Source: Edwardsiella anguillarum ET080813 (GTDB lineage: Bacteria; Pseudomonadota; Gammaproteobacteria; Enterobacterales; Enterobacteriaceae). From it: DNA of 64,000 nt. Where the stretch lies: positions 3,632,350 through 3,696,349 of the forward strand of contig NZ_CP006664.1 in NCBI RefSeq assembly GCF_000264765.2, given 5' to 3'. Under the pieces are notes generated by a model, which saw nothing but the letters and a program-made list of their open reading frames with translations, was not told where the DNA came from and ran no database searches. Positions 25,732-34,677 of this stretch are shown here, piece after piece (the stretch's first letter is position 1; each line of letters opens with the position of its first letter). Position numbers and translations under genes: made by a program.

Positions 25732-27385
25732 ACGGGAGCAGCAGGCGTTGGTCCACGGCTATCTGAGCGATCCTTGGTGGCGGTTGGATAACCTGTATCA
25801 CGTCGTCAATGAGCAAGGGGTACTGGTGCCGTTTCGCATGCGGCCGGCTCAACGCCAGTTATTCCGGGAAATGCACGAAAAAAACCTGATCCTGAAAGCC
25901 CATCAGCTGGGATTTTCCACCGCCATCGATCTGTACCTGCTGGATCAGGCGCTGTTCAGCAAAAATGTAAAGTGCGGCATCGTCGCGCAGGATAAGCAGG
26001 CGGCGGCAGAGATTTTCCGTACCAAAATCGAGGTACCTTTCGATCATCTGCCTGGGTGGCTGGCGGGCTGTTTTCATGCGGTAAAGCGTCACGGCGGGGC
26101 CTCTGGGGGCTACATCGAATTCGCGCACGGCTCCAATATCATGGTGGCCACCTCTTTCCGTTCGGGCACGGTACAGCGGTTGCATATTTCTGAGCATGGA
26201 AAAATTTGCGCCAAATATCCGGCGAAGGCGAAAGAGGTGCGTACTGGGTCGCTGAACGCGGTGGCCGAGGGCAGCATTGTGTTTATCGAGTCCACGGCGG
26301 AGGGGGTAGGCGGCGATTTTTATGATATGAGCCTGCGGGCGCAGGAGATGGCGCAAAGCCGTTTGCCGCTCTCGTCGCAGGACTATAAGTTTCATTTCTA
26401 TGCCTGGTGGCAGGATCCCAAGTATGCGGTGGCGGTGCCGCCGGGCGGGCTGCGGCTGAGCCGTCATCACCAGGACTATTTTGCCGACGTTGAGCAGGCG
26501 ATGCGGATCAGCTTAAGCGATCGGCAAAAATGGTGGTACGTGCGCAAAGAGGCTGAGCAGCAGCAGGAGATGAAGCAGGAGTTTCCCTCTACGCCGCGCG
26601 AGGCGTTCCTGACCTCCGGGCGCCGGGTCTTTTCCTCGGCATCCATGCTGCAGGCAGAGGGGCGCTGTGCGCCGCCCGCGTTGGTTTACGACATCGATCC
26701 GGTGACCGGGCGTAAAAATAAGATGCAGGCGTTGCGACAGGGCGCCAGCGATGTGCTGCAGCGTCAGCTGCTCAATTATCTGCTGATCTGGGAGCTGCCC
26801 GATCCCGATGAGGTGTATGCCATTGGCGCCGATGTGGCGGAGGGGCTGGAGCGGCGCGATCGCAGCAGTCTGGATGTGGTGAAACAGAGCAGCGGAGAGC
26901 AGGTGGCGCACTGGGTGGGGTATTTGGATGCCGAGCTGTTTGCCATGCTGTTGGATAACGTCGGCCGCCTGTACGGCATGGCCTATATCGGCGTAGAGCG
27001 TAATAACCATGGCCATGCGGTATTACAGAAGCTGCGGGCGCTGTATCCGCCGCGCTATCTGTATAACGAGCAATTCCTCAACCAGGATACCGATGATGAA
27101 ACCCGCCGGCTGGGGTGGCTGACCACGCGCCAGAGCAAGCCTATCCTGATCGAGGGGCTGAAAACCCTGCTGCGGGAGGCGGCGGACGGACTACGCTGGA
27201 TTGGCAGCGTGAGCGAGATGAATACCTACGTTTATGACAAAAATGGTGCGATGGGCGCCCAGGCGGGCTGTTATGACGATCAGGTCATGAGCTATGCCTT
27301 GGCCCAGGAGATGCGCGTCCGGATGCCGGCGCGCAGACAGCCGGAGCCCATTAAACATCAGCCAGCCCACTGGATGACCCGATGA
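25709..27385 (+). CDS. Terminase large subunit
   Basis: The 558-residue packaging motor has an ATPase domain (LILKAHQLGFSTAIDLYLLD as a deviant Walker A, then RLHISEHGKICAKYP as Walker B, followed by the coupling motif FIESTAEG) and a RNase H-like nuclease domain with acidic residues in YAIGADVAEGLERRD, IGVERNNHGH and CYDDQVMSYAL. It cuts and pumps DNA into procapsids through the portal encoded next, whose start overlaps its stop by 4 bp. The gene appears intact. Confidence 0.9.
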   Translation: MPSPAMSEREQQALVHGYLSDPWWRLDNLYHVVNEQGVLVPFRMRPAQRQLFREMHEKNLILKAHQLGFSTAIDLYLLDQALFSKNVKCGIVAQDKQAAAEIFRTKIEVPFDHLPGWLAGCFHAVKRHGGASGGYIEFAHGSNIMVATSFRSGTVQRLHISEHGKICAKYPAKAKEVRTGSLNAVAEGSIVFIESTAEGVGGDFYDMSLRAQEMAQSRLPLSSQDYKFHFYAWWQDPKYAVAVPPGGLRLSRHHQDYFADVEQAMRISLSDRQKWWYVRKEAEQQQEMKQEFPSTPREAFLTSGRRVFSSASMLQAEGRCAPPALVYDIDPVTGRKNKMQALRQGASDVLQRQLLNYLLIWELPDPDEVYAIGADVAEGLERRDRSSLDVVKQSSGEQVAHWVGYLDAELFAMLLDNVGRLYGMAYIGVERNNHGHAVLQKLRALYPPRYLYNEQFLNQDTDDETRRLGWLTTRQSKPILIEGLKTLLREAADGLRWIGSVSEMNTYVYDKNGAMGAQAGCYDDQVMSYALAQEMRVRMPARRQPEPIKHQPAHWMTR

Positions 27386-29483
27386 CCGATCCCTTTTCTT
27401 CCCCGGATATTTCGACGGCACCCGATCGTCAGGGCCAGTTCACCTTGGCTCAGCTGCTGTCTATCACGGCCGATATTCATCATCAGCCGGATTGGCGTTC
27501 GGCGGCCAATAAGGCCTGTGCCTACTATGACGGCGAGCAGCTGCCGCCGGAGCTGATTGCCACGCTGCTGGAGCGCAGTCAGCCGTTGACCATGCATAAC
27601 CTGATCGCGCCGACGGTAGACGGCGTGCTGGGCATGGAGGCCAAAACCCGCACCGAGCTGATGGTGGTAGCCGATGATCCGCAGCCGGAGTTTGAGGCAT
27701 TGGCCGAGGCGGTGAATGCCGAGTTCGCCGATGCCTGTCGCCTGGCCAATCTGGGCAAGGCGCGCAGCGATGCCTATGCCGGTATGTTAAAAGCCGGGCT
27801 GGAATGGGTGGAGGTGCGGCGCAGCGACAATATCTTTGGGCCGCGCTATAGGGCGGGTACGGTACACTGCAACGAGGTGTATTGGGACTGGCACAGCCGG
27901 GAGCCGGATCTGAGCGACTGCCGCTGGCTGCTGCGTCGCCGCTGGATGGATTTGGACGAGGCGCTGGCCACGTTCCCCGCCAAGGCAGCGCCCGTATGGA
28001 TTGGCGCGGTTTTATCGATACCGGGCTGGCCGAGGGGCTGGATGTCGATCTGGTCGCGGCCTATGAGGAGTATCAGCAGTACAGCCGCAGGGAGCTGGAG
28101 TGGTTGAGCAGCGATCGGCAGCGGGTGCTGCTGCAGGTGGTTTACTATCGTAGCTGGGTGACGTTGCCGGTGATGACGTTGGCCAACGGACGCGCCCTTG
28201 AGTATCAGGCTGAAAACCCGCTGCACGCCGCGGCACTGGCGATGGGGAGAGTGCAGGTACAGATGGCGCGCAGCAGCCGTATCCGCGAGGCCTGGTTTGT
28301 GGGGCCGCACCAGTTGGTGGATAGGCCCTGCACGGCGCCGCAGGGGATGTTTCCGCTGATCCCGTTCTGGGGCTATCGCAAAGATCGCAACGGGGCGCCC
28401 TATGGTCTGGTCAGCCGGGCGATACCGGCGCAGGACGAGGTGAATTTCCGGCGGATTAAGCTGACGTTTTTACTGACCGCCAAGCGGGTCATCATGGATG
28501 ATGATGCGGTGAATATGAGTCGGCAGCAGGTGCAGGAGGAGGTGGCGCGGCCGGATGGACTGATTATTCTGAACCCCGATCGCCGCAATAAGACCACCAT
28601 CGCCCAGTCGCTGGAGGTGCAGCAGGACTTTCAGGTGGCGCAGCAGCAGTTTCAGGTCATGCAGGACTCCATGAAGCTGATCCAGGATGGCATGGGGGTC
28701 TATTCCGCCTTTCTGGGGCAGAACTCTAACGCCACCTCCGGCGTGGCCATCAGTAATCTGGTCGAGCAGGGGGCGACCACCCTGGCCGAGCTGAATGACA
28801 ACTATCAGTTCGCCTGCCAGCAGGTCGGGCAGCTGCTGTTGGGCTATCTGTTGGAGGATTTGGCACAGGTGCGTAACCACACCATTGTCGTGAACCGTGA
28901 CGATGCGCGCCGGCGGAAAAGCGTGGCGATCAATGTTGAGGGGCGCGACGGTATGGGTAATGATATTGCCCGTCTGCGCGCCCATATTGCGCTGGCGCCG
29001 ATCCAGCAGACGCCAGCCTACCGTTCTCAGCTGGCGGAGCGGCTGGGGCAGGTGGTGGCTGGTCTGCCGCCGCAGGTGCAGGCGGCGGTGCTGGATCTGT
29101 GGATTTCGCTGCTGGATATTCCCAATAAGAGCGAGTTTGTCGAGCGGATCCGTCAGGCGGTGGGCATGGCCAAGTCAGCCGATGAGATGACGCCGGAGGA
29201 GCAGGTGGCGGCCGCCCAGCAGCAGCAGGTGGAGCAGCAACAGCTGGCGCTGGCGATGCGCGAACTGGAGGCCAAGGTGGGTAAACTGGAGGCCGAAGCC
29301 CAGCGTGCGGCGGCGTCGGCGCAGCGTGAGCAGGCACAGGCCGAGGGGCAGCGCTTCCATGATATGAAAACACAGGCGGAAACAGGGCAGATTTTGCAGG
29401 GAATGCAGCAGGATGCTCAGGTGGCCCGTCAGCAGTTGTTAACCCTTATTGAGCAGCAGATTGCCGCGCTGCCATTGCATTAG
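27382..29483 (+). pseudogene. P22-like portal protein gene, interrupted by a frameshift
   Basis: The first frame (27382-28107) encodes a typical portal N-terminus (ACAYYDGEQLPPELIATLLE, TMHNLIAPTVDGVLGMEAKT). Homology moves to another frame near 27990-28000, continuing as MDWRGFIDTGLAEGLDVDLV to 29483. Together they give about 700 residues, near the P22 portal length (725). The shift falls in GCCAAGGCAGCGCCC. A later segment has the portal motif GVYSAFLGQNSNATSGVAIS and a Gln-rich coiled-coil C-terminus. A frameshift mutation is most likely; a sequencing error cannot be excluded. Confidence 0.8.
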
Positions 29484-29554
29484 GGTAAAAAGTGAGCTAA
29501 TTTGCGAACGATGACCCGCCTCGCACTTTTTGCGTTTTTTTTGTTTTTGGGTGG

Positions 29555-29836
29555 CTAACGACTGTCTGCCGCTTGGTACACCTCGTTATCGGCCCGTTTA
29601 CCGATCGCGATCACCAGCAGGATAATTTCGCTATCGTTGACTTCATAAACTAACCGGTAACCGGAAGAGCGTAATTTTATTTTATAACGGTTAGCGCGCC
29701 CACTTAAGCGTGCTGCTGGAACATGTGGGTTTTCCAGGCGTTCGATCAGTTTCTTTTTCAACTGGCTTTGAATCGGCGGCGCCAGTTTTTTCCACTCTTT
29801 CAGGGCTCGCTTTTCAAAGCTCAGTTTATAGGTCAT
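29555..29836 (-). CDS. RelE/StbE-family toxin
   Basis: The 93-residue protein shows the RelE pattern: YKLSFEKRALKEWKKLAPPI, ARLSGRANRYKIKLRSSGYR and LVYEVNDSEIILLVIAIGKR, with the basic residues expected of ribosome-dependent mRNA interferases (Lys and Arg in KIKLRSSGYR). It overlaps the antitoxin gene by 11 bp. It is transcribed against the late operon between portal and scaffold. Confidence 0.88.
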   Translation of the reverse strand: MTYKLSFEKRALKEWKKLAPPIQSQLKKKLIERLENPHVPAARLSGRANRYKIKLRSSGYRLVYEVNDSEIILLVIAIGKRADNEVYQAADSR

Positions 29837-30077
29837 CGATATTTACGCTGACAAACTCAGCGTCCTCCAGACGCTCATCGGCGATACGATTAAGTGCCGC
29901 ATCTTCAGCCAGCTCCAGATAGTAAGCGTAGAGTTCCGGTGGAACGCAGTAAAAGGCCGGCTCATTGCGGTTTAAGATTGCTACGGCATTGCCGTCACCT
30001 TCAGCAATGGTACCCATTGGATTGCGTTTCAGGTCGGTAATGCTGGCGGCGGTGGTCGTGAGAATTTGGTATGCCAT
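29826..30077 (-). CDS. Phd/YefM-StbD family antitoxin
   Basis: The 83-residue protein starts MAYQILTTTAASITDLKRNP, the typical StbD/YefM N-terminus, and has AVAILNRNEPAFYCVPPELY, the DNA-binding domain end. The acidic C-terminus (RLEDAEFVSVNIDDL) should mask the toxin. An AAGGAGA site precedes the ATG. It is antitoxin-first with StbE-like toxin, forming a complete module. Confidence 0.88.
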   Translation of the reverse strand: MAYQILTTTAASITDLKRNPMGTIAEGDGNAVAILNRNEPAFYCVPPELYAYYLELAEDAALNRIADERLEDAEFVSVNIDDL

Positions 30078-30172
30078 ATGTCTTCTCCTTGTCAGATAGA
30101 TACACTATAGCGTTTTTATAGACACCTTTAAAGGTGCCTTTAAGCATGCTTTTTATTCAGTGCGCCGTAAAA

Positions 30173-30192
30173 CCCCGTCCTTTAGGGCGGGG
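30173..30192. repeat. GC-rich hairpin resembling an IS200/IS605 end
   Basis: CCCCGTCCT pairs with AGGGCGGGG around TT, followed by AGGATGTCAAG. This sequence is the one commonly found at the right end of IS605-type elements next to tnpB. No transposase is present, so it would be a trace of an excised or decayed element beside the toxin-antitoxin module. Confidence 0.4.
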
Positions 30193-30267
30193 AGGATGTC
30201 AAGTGCCCTGCTGATAAACCATCATTTTAAGCATCACCTTTCAAAATAATGAGTTGCACACGTCGCA

Positions 30268-30296
30268 AAGGGCTCTGTTATCGCAGAGCCCTTTTT
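30268..30296 (+). terminator. Intrinsic terminator between toxin-antitoxin module and scaffold gene
   Basis: AAGGGCTCTG (30268-30277) pairs with CAGAGCCCTT (30284-30293) around TTATCG, followed by further T. It lies within the late operon upstream of the scaffold fragment and could act in both directions. Confidence 0.7.
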
Positions 30297-30364
30297 CGCA
30301 TGGGCAGCGACACGCCTTTTTCTGTTTCGGATCTATCCGACAAATAGACAGGCAGGAGAGCAAT

Positions 30365-30856
30365 ATGGACATCGATGATGCAGATATCGCCGGGAAGACA
30401 CCGGACGAGCTGGAGGCACTGCTGGCGCAGGCCGGTAGCAATGAGGAGGACGTGTCCGCGGGCGAGGGCGATCCGGAACCGGCGATCGCACCGGACACGC
30501 CAGCGTCCGCAGGGGATGTGCCGCCTGAGGCTGCATTGGCATCGCCAGCTGGAGAAGAGCCGCAGGACGCTGCGGTCACCGATCCCGCCGCTAAAGTGGT
30601 ACTGGGTAAGGATGGCGTACACCATATTCCCTACGATGTACTGCAGGCTGCCAGGGAGCAGGCGCGCCGCAGCGCACAGTCGGCGCAGTCCGCTGCCGAG
30701 GAGAACGCGGCGCTGAGGCGTACTCTGGCCTTGTTGCAGCAGCAGGTGAGCCGGGCAGGGATGCAGCCGGTCACCCTCCCGGAAGAGACGCAGATCAGCA
30801 CCGAGCAGTTGGATAAGGTCCGTGCGGATTTCCGAGAGTGCGGTGACGTTGGATAA
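30365..30856 (+). pseudogene. Scaffold protein gene, 3'-truncated
   Basis: The 164-codon frame starts MDIDDADIAGKTPDELEALL after an AGGAG site. It has a Pro/Ala/Glu-rich low-complexity stretch, VVLGKDGVHHIPYDVLQAAR, a coiled coil and LPEETQISTEQLDKVR. This is the N-terminal half of P22-like scaffold proteins, which guide coat assembly. After EQLDKVRADF the family sequence stops and the frame reads into the next gene fragment. The coat protein gene normally following is missing. Confidence 0.65.
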
Positions 30857-31190
30857 TCTGGTGAAAGACGACCAGATCCGACTGTTTGAGCTCCCGCCGG
30901 GTATGCGTATTAATGCGCTGCAGATCTGCGGCAGCGAACTCAGCGCAGAGAAAACGCTGACGTTCGCTATCCAGTCTCCCTCCTTACTCGATATTGAGCT
31001 ATTGAGTCTGCCCCTAACGGAGAGGGTATCGGGCGTTTATCCCGTGGCGCCATTGACCATACGTGAGCAGGGTGGGTCGCTGGTGTTGAATGTCGCGAGC
31101 GGGGCGGTGAGCGGAAGGCTGAGTGTGCTGGTGCGCTATAGCGTGATCGGCTATTACGTCAACGGGCCCTGCGGGGCCTTTCTCTTTTAG
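30822..31190 (+). CDS. C-terminal part of a phage capsid-region protein
   Basis: The 122-codon frame shows AVTLDNLVKDDQIRLFELPP, GMRINALQICGSELSAEKTL and, at its end, SGRLSVLVRYSVIGYY. This beta-rich pattern matches the tail half of small proteins located downstream of coat genes in related phages. The start codon lies inside the scaffold remnant and has no ribosome site; the natural N-terminus is lost. It is a product of the deletion that removed the coat gene. Confidence 0.5.
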   Translation: MRISESAVTLDNLVKDDQIRLFELPPGMRINALQICGSELSAEKTLTFAIQSPSLLDIELLSLPLTERVSGVYPVAPLTIREQGGSLVLNVASGAVSGRLSVLVRYSVIGYYVNGPCGAFLF

Positions 31191-31198
31191 GCGTGAAC

Positions 31199-31297
31199 AT
31201 GTCTGAGCAAGTTGCAGTGGTCTATATCGGCGCCAAAGCTGAGAAGTGCGATACGGTTAGCGGAAGTCGGCTGGTCTTTCCACGTCATATTCAGTAA
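31199..31297 (+). pseudogene. Fragment of a small phage structural gene at the prophage right end
   Basis: A 32-codon frame MSEQVAVVYIGAKAEKCDTV...LVFPRH ends two codons after FPRH. The pattern (VxVxYxGxKxxKxDTVxGxxxxF) resembles the start of small proteins encoded after the coat gene in P22-like phages. The rest is absent, so the prophage seems to end here. Confidence 0.45.
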
Positions 31298-31561
31298 AAG
31301 TTCGATTTATTCAACAACGCTGTATATCTATTAAATTAATAAAAACCGCTGTGGAAAAGAGCAAATATACAGATTAGCTTAGCATAATTAGTTGGGTTTA
31401 TTCTTCTGATCTTATTAGTTATTAGTGAATCAATAGATAGGATGAATGTATAGCAATATAAAATTCATTTTACTGTCATCTGAACAGGCTATCCTTGCGT
31501 AACATTTATATTCCCTGGCAGTTGCGCAGGAAGGCGATGAAAACAGTAAAGGAGCATGTCA
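31298..31561. other. AT-rich interval between prophage remnant and phoX
   Basis: No gene is seen. The CTGTCAT at 31473-31479 is one perfect Pho-box half-site, and the following CTGAACAG/TATCCT could hold the second half and a -10, but the match is partial. A PhoB-controlled promoter would fit the PhoX phosphatase downstream. No att duplication could be identified without the left junction. Confidence 0.3.
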
Positions 31562-33436
31562 ATGTGTAAAGATGACCAGCAAGACTCTCAATTTAGTGAA
31601 ATGATTACCGCCCGGCTTTCACGCCGCCATTTTTTGGCGAGCAGCGCCGCCGCCAGCGCCGGTGCTTTTTTAGCCCTAAACCCTGTCGCTAACGCCGTTG
31701 CGGCGCTTACGCAATCCTCTCTCTTGAACTTTACTTCCATTACCGCCTCTGTCGCAGACAGCATCATTGTCCCGCCCGGCTACCGCGCCACGCCGCTGAT
31801 CTCATGGGGCGATCCTATTTTTGCGGATGCACCGGAGTTCTCTCAGCCGGGAGCTCAGGATGCCACAGCACAAGAGCGCCAGTTTGGTGACAATACCGAT
31901 GGGATGAGTTTCTTCCCCATCGGCGATGATCGCGCCGTTCTGGCCATTAATAATGAATACACCAACTACGAATATCTCTTCGAACATCAGGGTAAAGCGA
32001 TGAGCGCAGAAGATGTGCGCAAGGCCCAGGCGGCGGTTGGGGTAACCACGGTTGAAATCGTACGCAAAAACGGCCAGTGGGCCATAGATCGTGAGGGTTT
32101 GCGTAATCGCCGTATCACGGCATATACCAAAATTATCATGACCGGCCCGGCGGCGGGGCACGATTTACTTAAAACTCAGGATGACCCCACCGGGCTTTAT
32201 GTGCTAGGAACATGTAATAACTGCGCCAACGGTCAAACCCCGTGGGGGACCTACCTGACGTGCGAAGAAAACTTCAATGACTTCTTCGGTTCCGATAGGC
32301 AGGGTAATGTTACCGCCGACCATACCCGCTACGGAATCGCCGCCGTCCCCAGCATTTATCTGTGGCATCAACATGATGCTCGCTTTGATGTTACCCAAAA
32401 CCCGCAGGAGCCCAATCGCTTTGGCTGGGTTGTGGAAATCGATCCTCACAATCCGCAATCAGTGCCGCAAAAGCGCACCGCTCTGGGCCGCTTTAAACAT
32501 GAAAACGCTGCGCTAACCCTCAATAAAGACGGCCGTGTCGTGATATACCTTGGCGATGACGAACGCGGCGAGCACCTATACAGATTTGTATCACACGAGC
32601 GCTACCAACCGGGCAACGACGCCGCCAACCGCAGCCTGCTGGACAATGGCACGTTATATGTCGCCCAATTCGACATGGATGAAAACGAACTCAAAGGCAC
32701 CGGCCGCTGGATTGCACTCACCTTCGGCCAGAATGGCCTGACCCCGGAAAACGGTTTTCACGACCAAGGTGAAGTCCTGATCTTTGCCCGCCGCGCTGCC
32801 ACACAGGTCGGTGCGACAACCATGGATCGCCCAGAGTGGGTCGCCATACACCCCAACAACCAACACGTATTCTGCACCCTGACAAACAACAAAAACCGCG
32901 GTAAAGCAGGGCAACCCGTCGGCGGCCCCAACCCACGTGCCACCAACCATTATGGGCAGATAGTCCGCTGGATGCCTGCCGACGGCGATCACACCAGTGA
33001 ACTGTTCGCCTGGGATCTCTATCTGCTCGCCGGAAACCCAACGGTGCATCCGGGCACTCCCTATGCCGGCAGCCACAATATCTCTGCCGAAAATATGTTT
33101 AACAGCCCTGACGGCATTGGGTTCGATAAAGCGGGTCGCCTGTGGATCCAAACTGATGGCAACTACTCCAACCAAGGGGACTTTGCCGGACAGGGCAATA
33201 ACCAAATGCTGTGCGGCGATCCGATGAGCGGGGAGGTCAAACGCTTCCTGACCGGCCCCGTCGCCTGCGAGATGACCGGGTTAACCTTTTCTCCCGATTA
33301 TAAAACCATGTTTGTTGGGGTACAGCATCCCGGCGAAGACGGCGCTCCATCCCACTTCCCCAATGGTGGCAACAGCATACCTCGCTCCACCGTCATGATG
33401 ATCACCCGTGACGATGGCGGCGTGATCGGGGCTTGA
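31562..33436 (+). CDS. phoX: PhoX-family alkaline phosphatase (DUF839), Tat-exported
   Basis: The 624-residue protein has a twin-arginine signal (LSRRHFLASSAAASAGAFLA) and the PhoX/DUF839 body: DGMSFFPIGDDRAVLAINNE, CEENFNDFFG, GRFKHENAALTL, VVIYLGDDERGEHLYRFVS, RPEWVAIHP, and DGIGFDKAGRLWIQTDGN. Known PhoX enzymes release phosphate from organic esters using Ca and Fe cofactors in the periplasm. The ATG at 31562 has AAGGAG with good spacing; an ATG two codons earlier is too close to it. It is followed by a strong terminator and appears monocistronic. Confidence 0.88.
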   Translation: MCKDDQQDSQFSEMITARLSRRHFLASSAAASAGAFLALNPVANAVAALTQSSLLNFTSITASVADSIIVPPGYRATPLISWGDPIFADAPEFSQPGAQDATAQERQFGDNTDGMSFFPIGDDRAVLAINNEYTNYEYLFEHQGKAMSAEDVRKAQAAVGVTTVEIVRKNGQWAIDREGLRNRRITAYTKIIMTGPAAGHDLLKTQDDPTGLYVLGTCNNCANGQTPWGTYLTCEENFNDFFGSDRQGNVTADHTRYGIAAVPSIYLWHQHDARFDVTQNPQEPNRFGWVVEIDPHNPQSVPQKRTALGRFKHENAALTLNKDGRVVIYLGDDERGEHLYRFVSHERYQPGNDAANRSLLDNGTLYVAQFDMDENELKGTGRWIALTFGQNGLTPENGFHDQGEVLIFARRAATQVGATTMDRPEWVAIHPNNQHVFCTLTNNKNRGKAGQPVGGPNPRATNHYGQIVRWMPADGDHTSELFAWDLYLLAGNPTVHPGTPYAGSHNISAENMFNSPDGIGFDKAGRLWIQTDGNYSNQGDFAGQGNNQMLCGDPMSGEVKRFLTGPVACEMTGLTFSPDYKTMFVGVQHPGEDGAPSHFPNGGNSIPRSTVMMITRDDGGVIGA

Positions 33437-33466
33437 TATTCGTTGTATCTCCCGTAGACCCTGTTA

Positions 33467-33498
33467 TCCCAGGCACCCGCAGGGTTCCTGGGATTTTT
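33467..33498 (+). terminator. Intrinsic terminator after phoX
   Basis: TCCCAGG (33467-33473) with CACCC pairs with GGGT and CCTGGGA (33487-33493) in a long stem, followed by TTTTT. Confidence 0.8.
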
Positions 33499-34677
33499 GG
33501 TTGGCGAAGGGGCGTTTGAGATTCTAAATAGCTGCGTCTAATATTCTACGCTTTAACCCATTTTCTGCGGGAAGATAGCCTGTTACCCTTTGCGCACGGT
33601 GCCTTTCAGGCCGTCTGCAGGTTGGATATGTGCGGGCGGCACAGGCATATAAAGCGGAATAGTGACGCTGGCAGTTTATTTTCCATTAGACTGTGTATAA
33701 TTATGGGTTTGAACGGGATGTTTTGAAGCATAACGACACGGAAAACGTTATGCATTCATGGGAAATATATTTGTAATAACTTGATTTTTTTATCATAAAA
33801 AAAGACCTGGCACGATTCCTGTGTCAGGTCTAGGGGAATGGCTCTTATGGAGAGCCGTGCGCTAAAAGTTGGCATTATGCAGGCATTGAATGCCTTGCTC
33901 TTTAATCGTAGCCTATCTGCGCCGTTTTGCCAGTTTCAGCGTGAACGACAGAGTCCGCTACGGGACTAGGCGAGAGGTCGATGCTTGCGCCTACCGCGTT
34001 TTGCTGAGGCTGACGCTTGATATGTGGGCGGCGTGTTGGGTCGATGCTGGGGAGGGGGTAGATCATTTTCCGCTGACGGTGGGTCTGCCATCCGTTATTT
34101 AGTATAATGCTCGCACTTTATTATATTTACTCATTCCAAATTAACTCTGTGTATCATCACTCCAATAAGTAATTCAATGGTCGCGATAGGCTCAGATCTC
34201 CTGGCGTCATCGAGTCGGTCTAGTTTAACGTGGTAAAATAATGAGCCTGCCGAATTATACTTTATTTTATTTTTCTGACTGTGCATATTGTGCAAAAAAA
34301 AGCAAAAGATGCATGATGTTTTTATCTGGTGTTATTCGTATTTAACAACATGGATTTAATGGTTTTCTTTGCTGGAAGTGTGAAAATAATTTGATTTTTG
34401 GGTTGAAGGTTTTAATAATGTATAGCGTGAGCCATTGTATTATGTCGCGATGCTCCTATCGTATCAGGGCTGTAGAGCAGCCTCTTGATAAATATTATTA
34501 ATCATCTCCAAGATGATCTGCCGTGACGGGAGGCGCCTCGCCTTTCTGTGTTAATTCTGTTTAGTCATTTTAGGTTATCGCCAATATCACTCGTCACATA
34601 AATACCATCGCACGATGAGGTTTATCGCCTGCTTTAATTTGTGAGATAAGTGATTTTGTTCGTAATGAGGGAAAATC
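33499..34677. other. Long intergenic region upstream of the autotransporter
   Basis: About 1.2 kb without a supported gene. A hairpin AGACCTG...CAGGTCT (33803-33831) with A-rich sequence on its left could terminate minus-strand transcription. A GC-rich segment (33890-34100) has short frames without ribosome site or family resemblance and may be a worn gene remnant. The rest (34100-34650) is AT-rich and probably carries the autotransporter promoter. Confidence 0.45.

Noticed and set aside
31298..31561. Right attachment site of the prophage or a tRNA gene
   Set aside because: No tRNA-like cloverleaf or phage core sequence could be seen, and the left junction needed for comparison is outside the window.
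33890..34102. A 70-codon frame upstream of the autotransporter
   Set aside because: No ribosome site or similarity; may lie in a worn remnant but cannot be supported as a gene.
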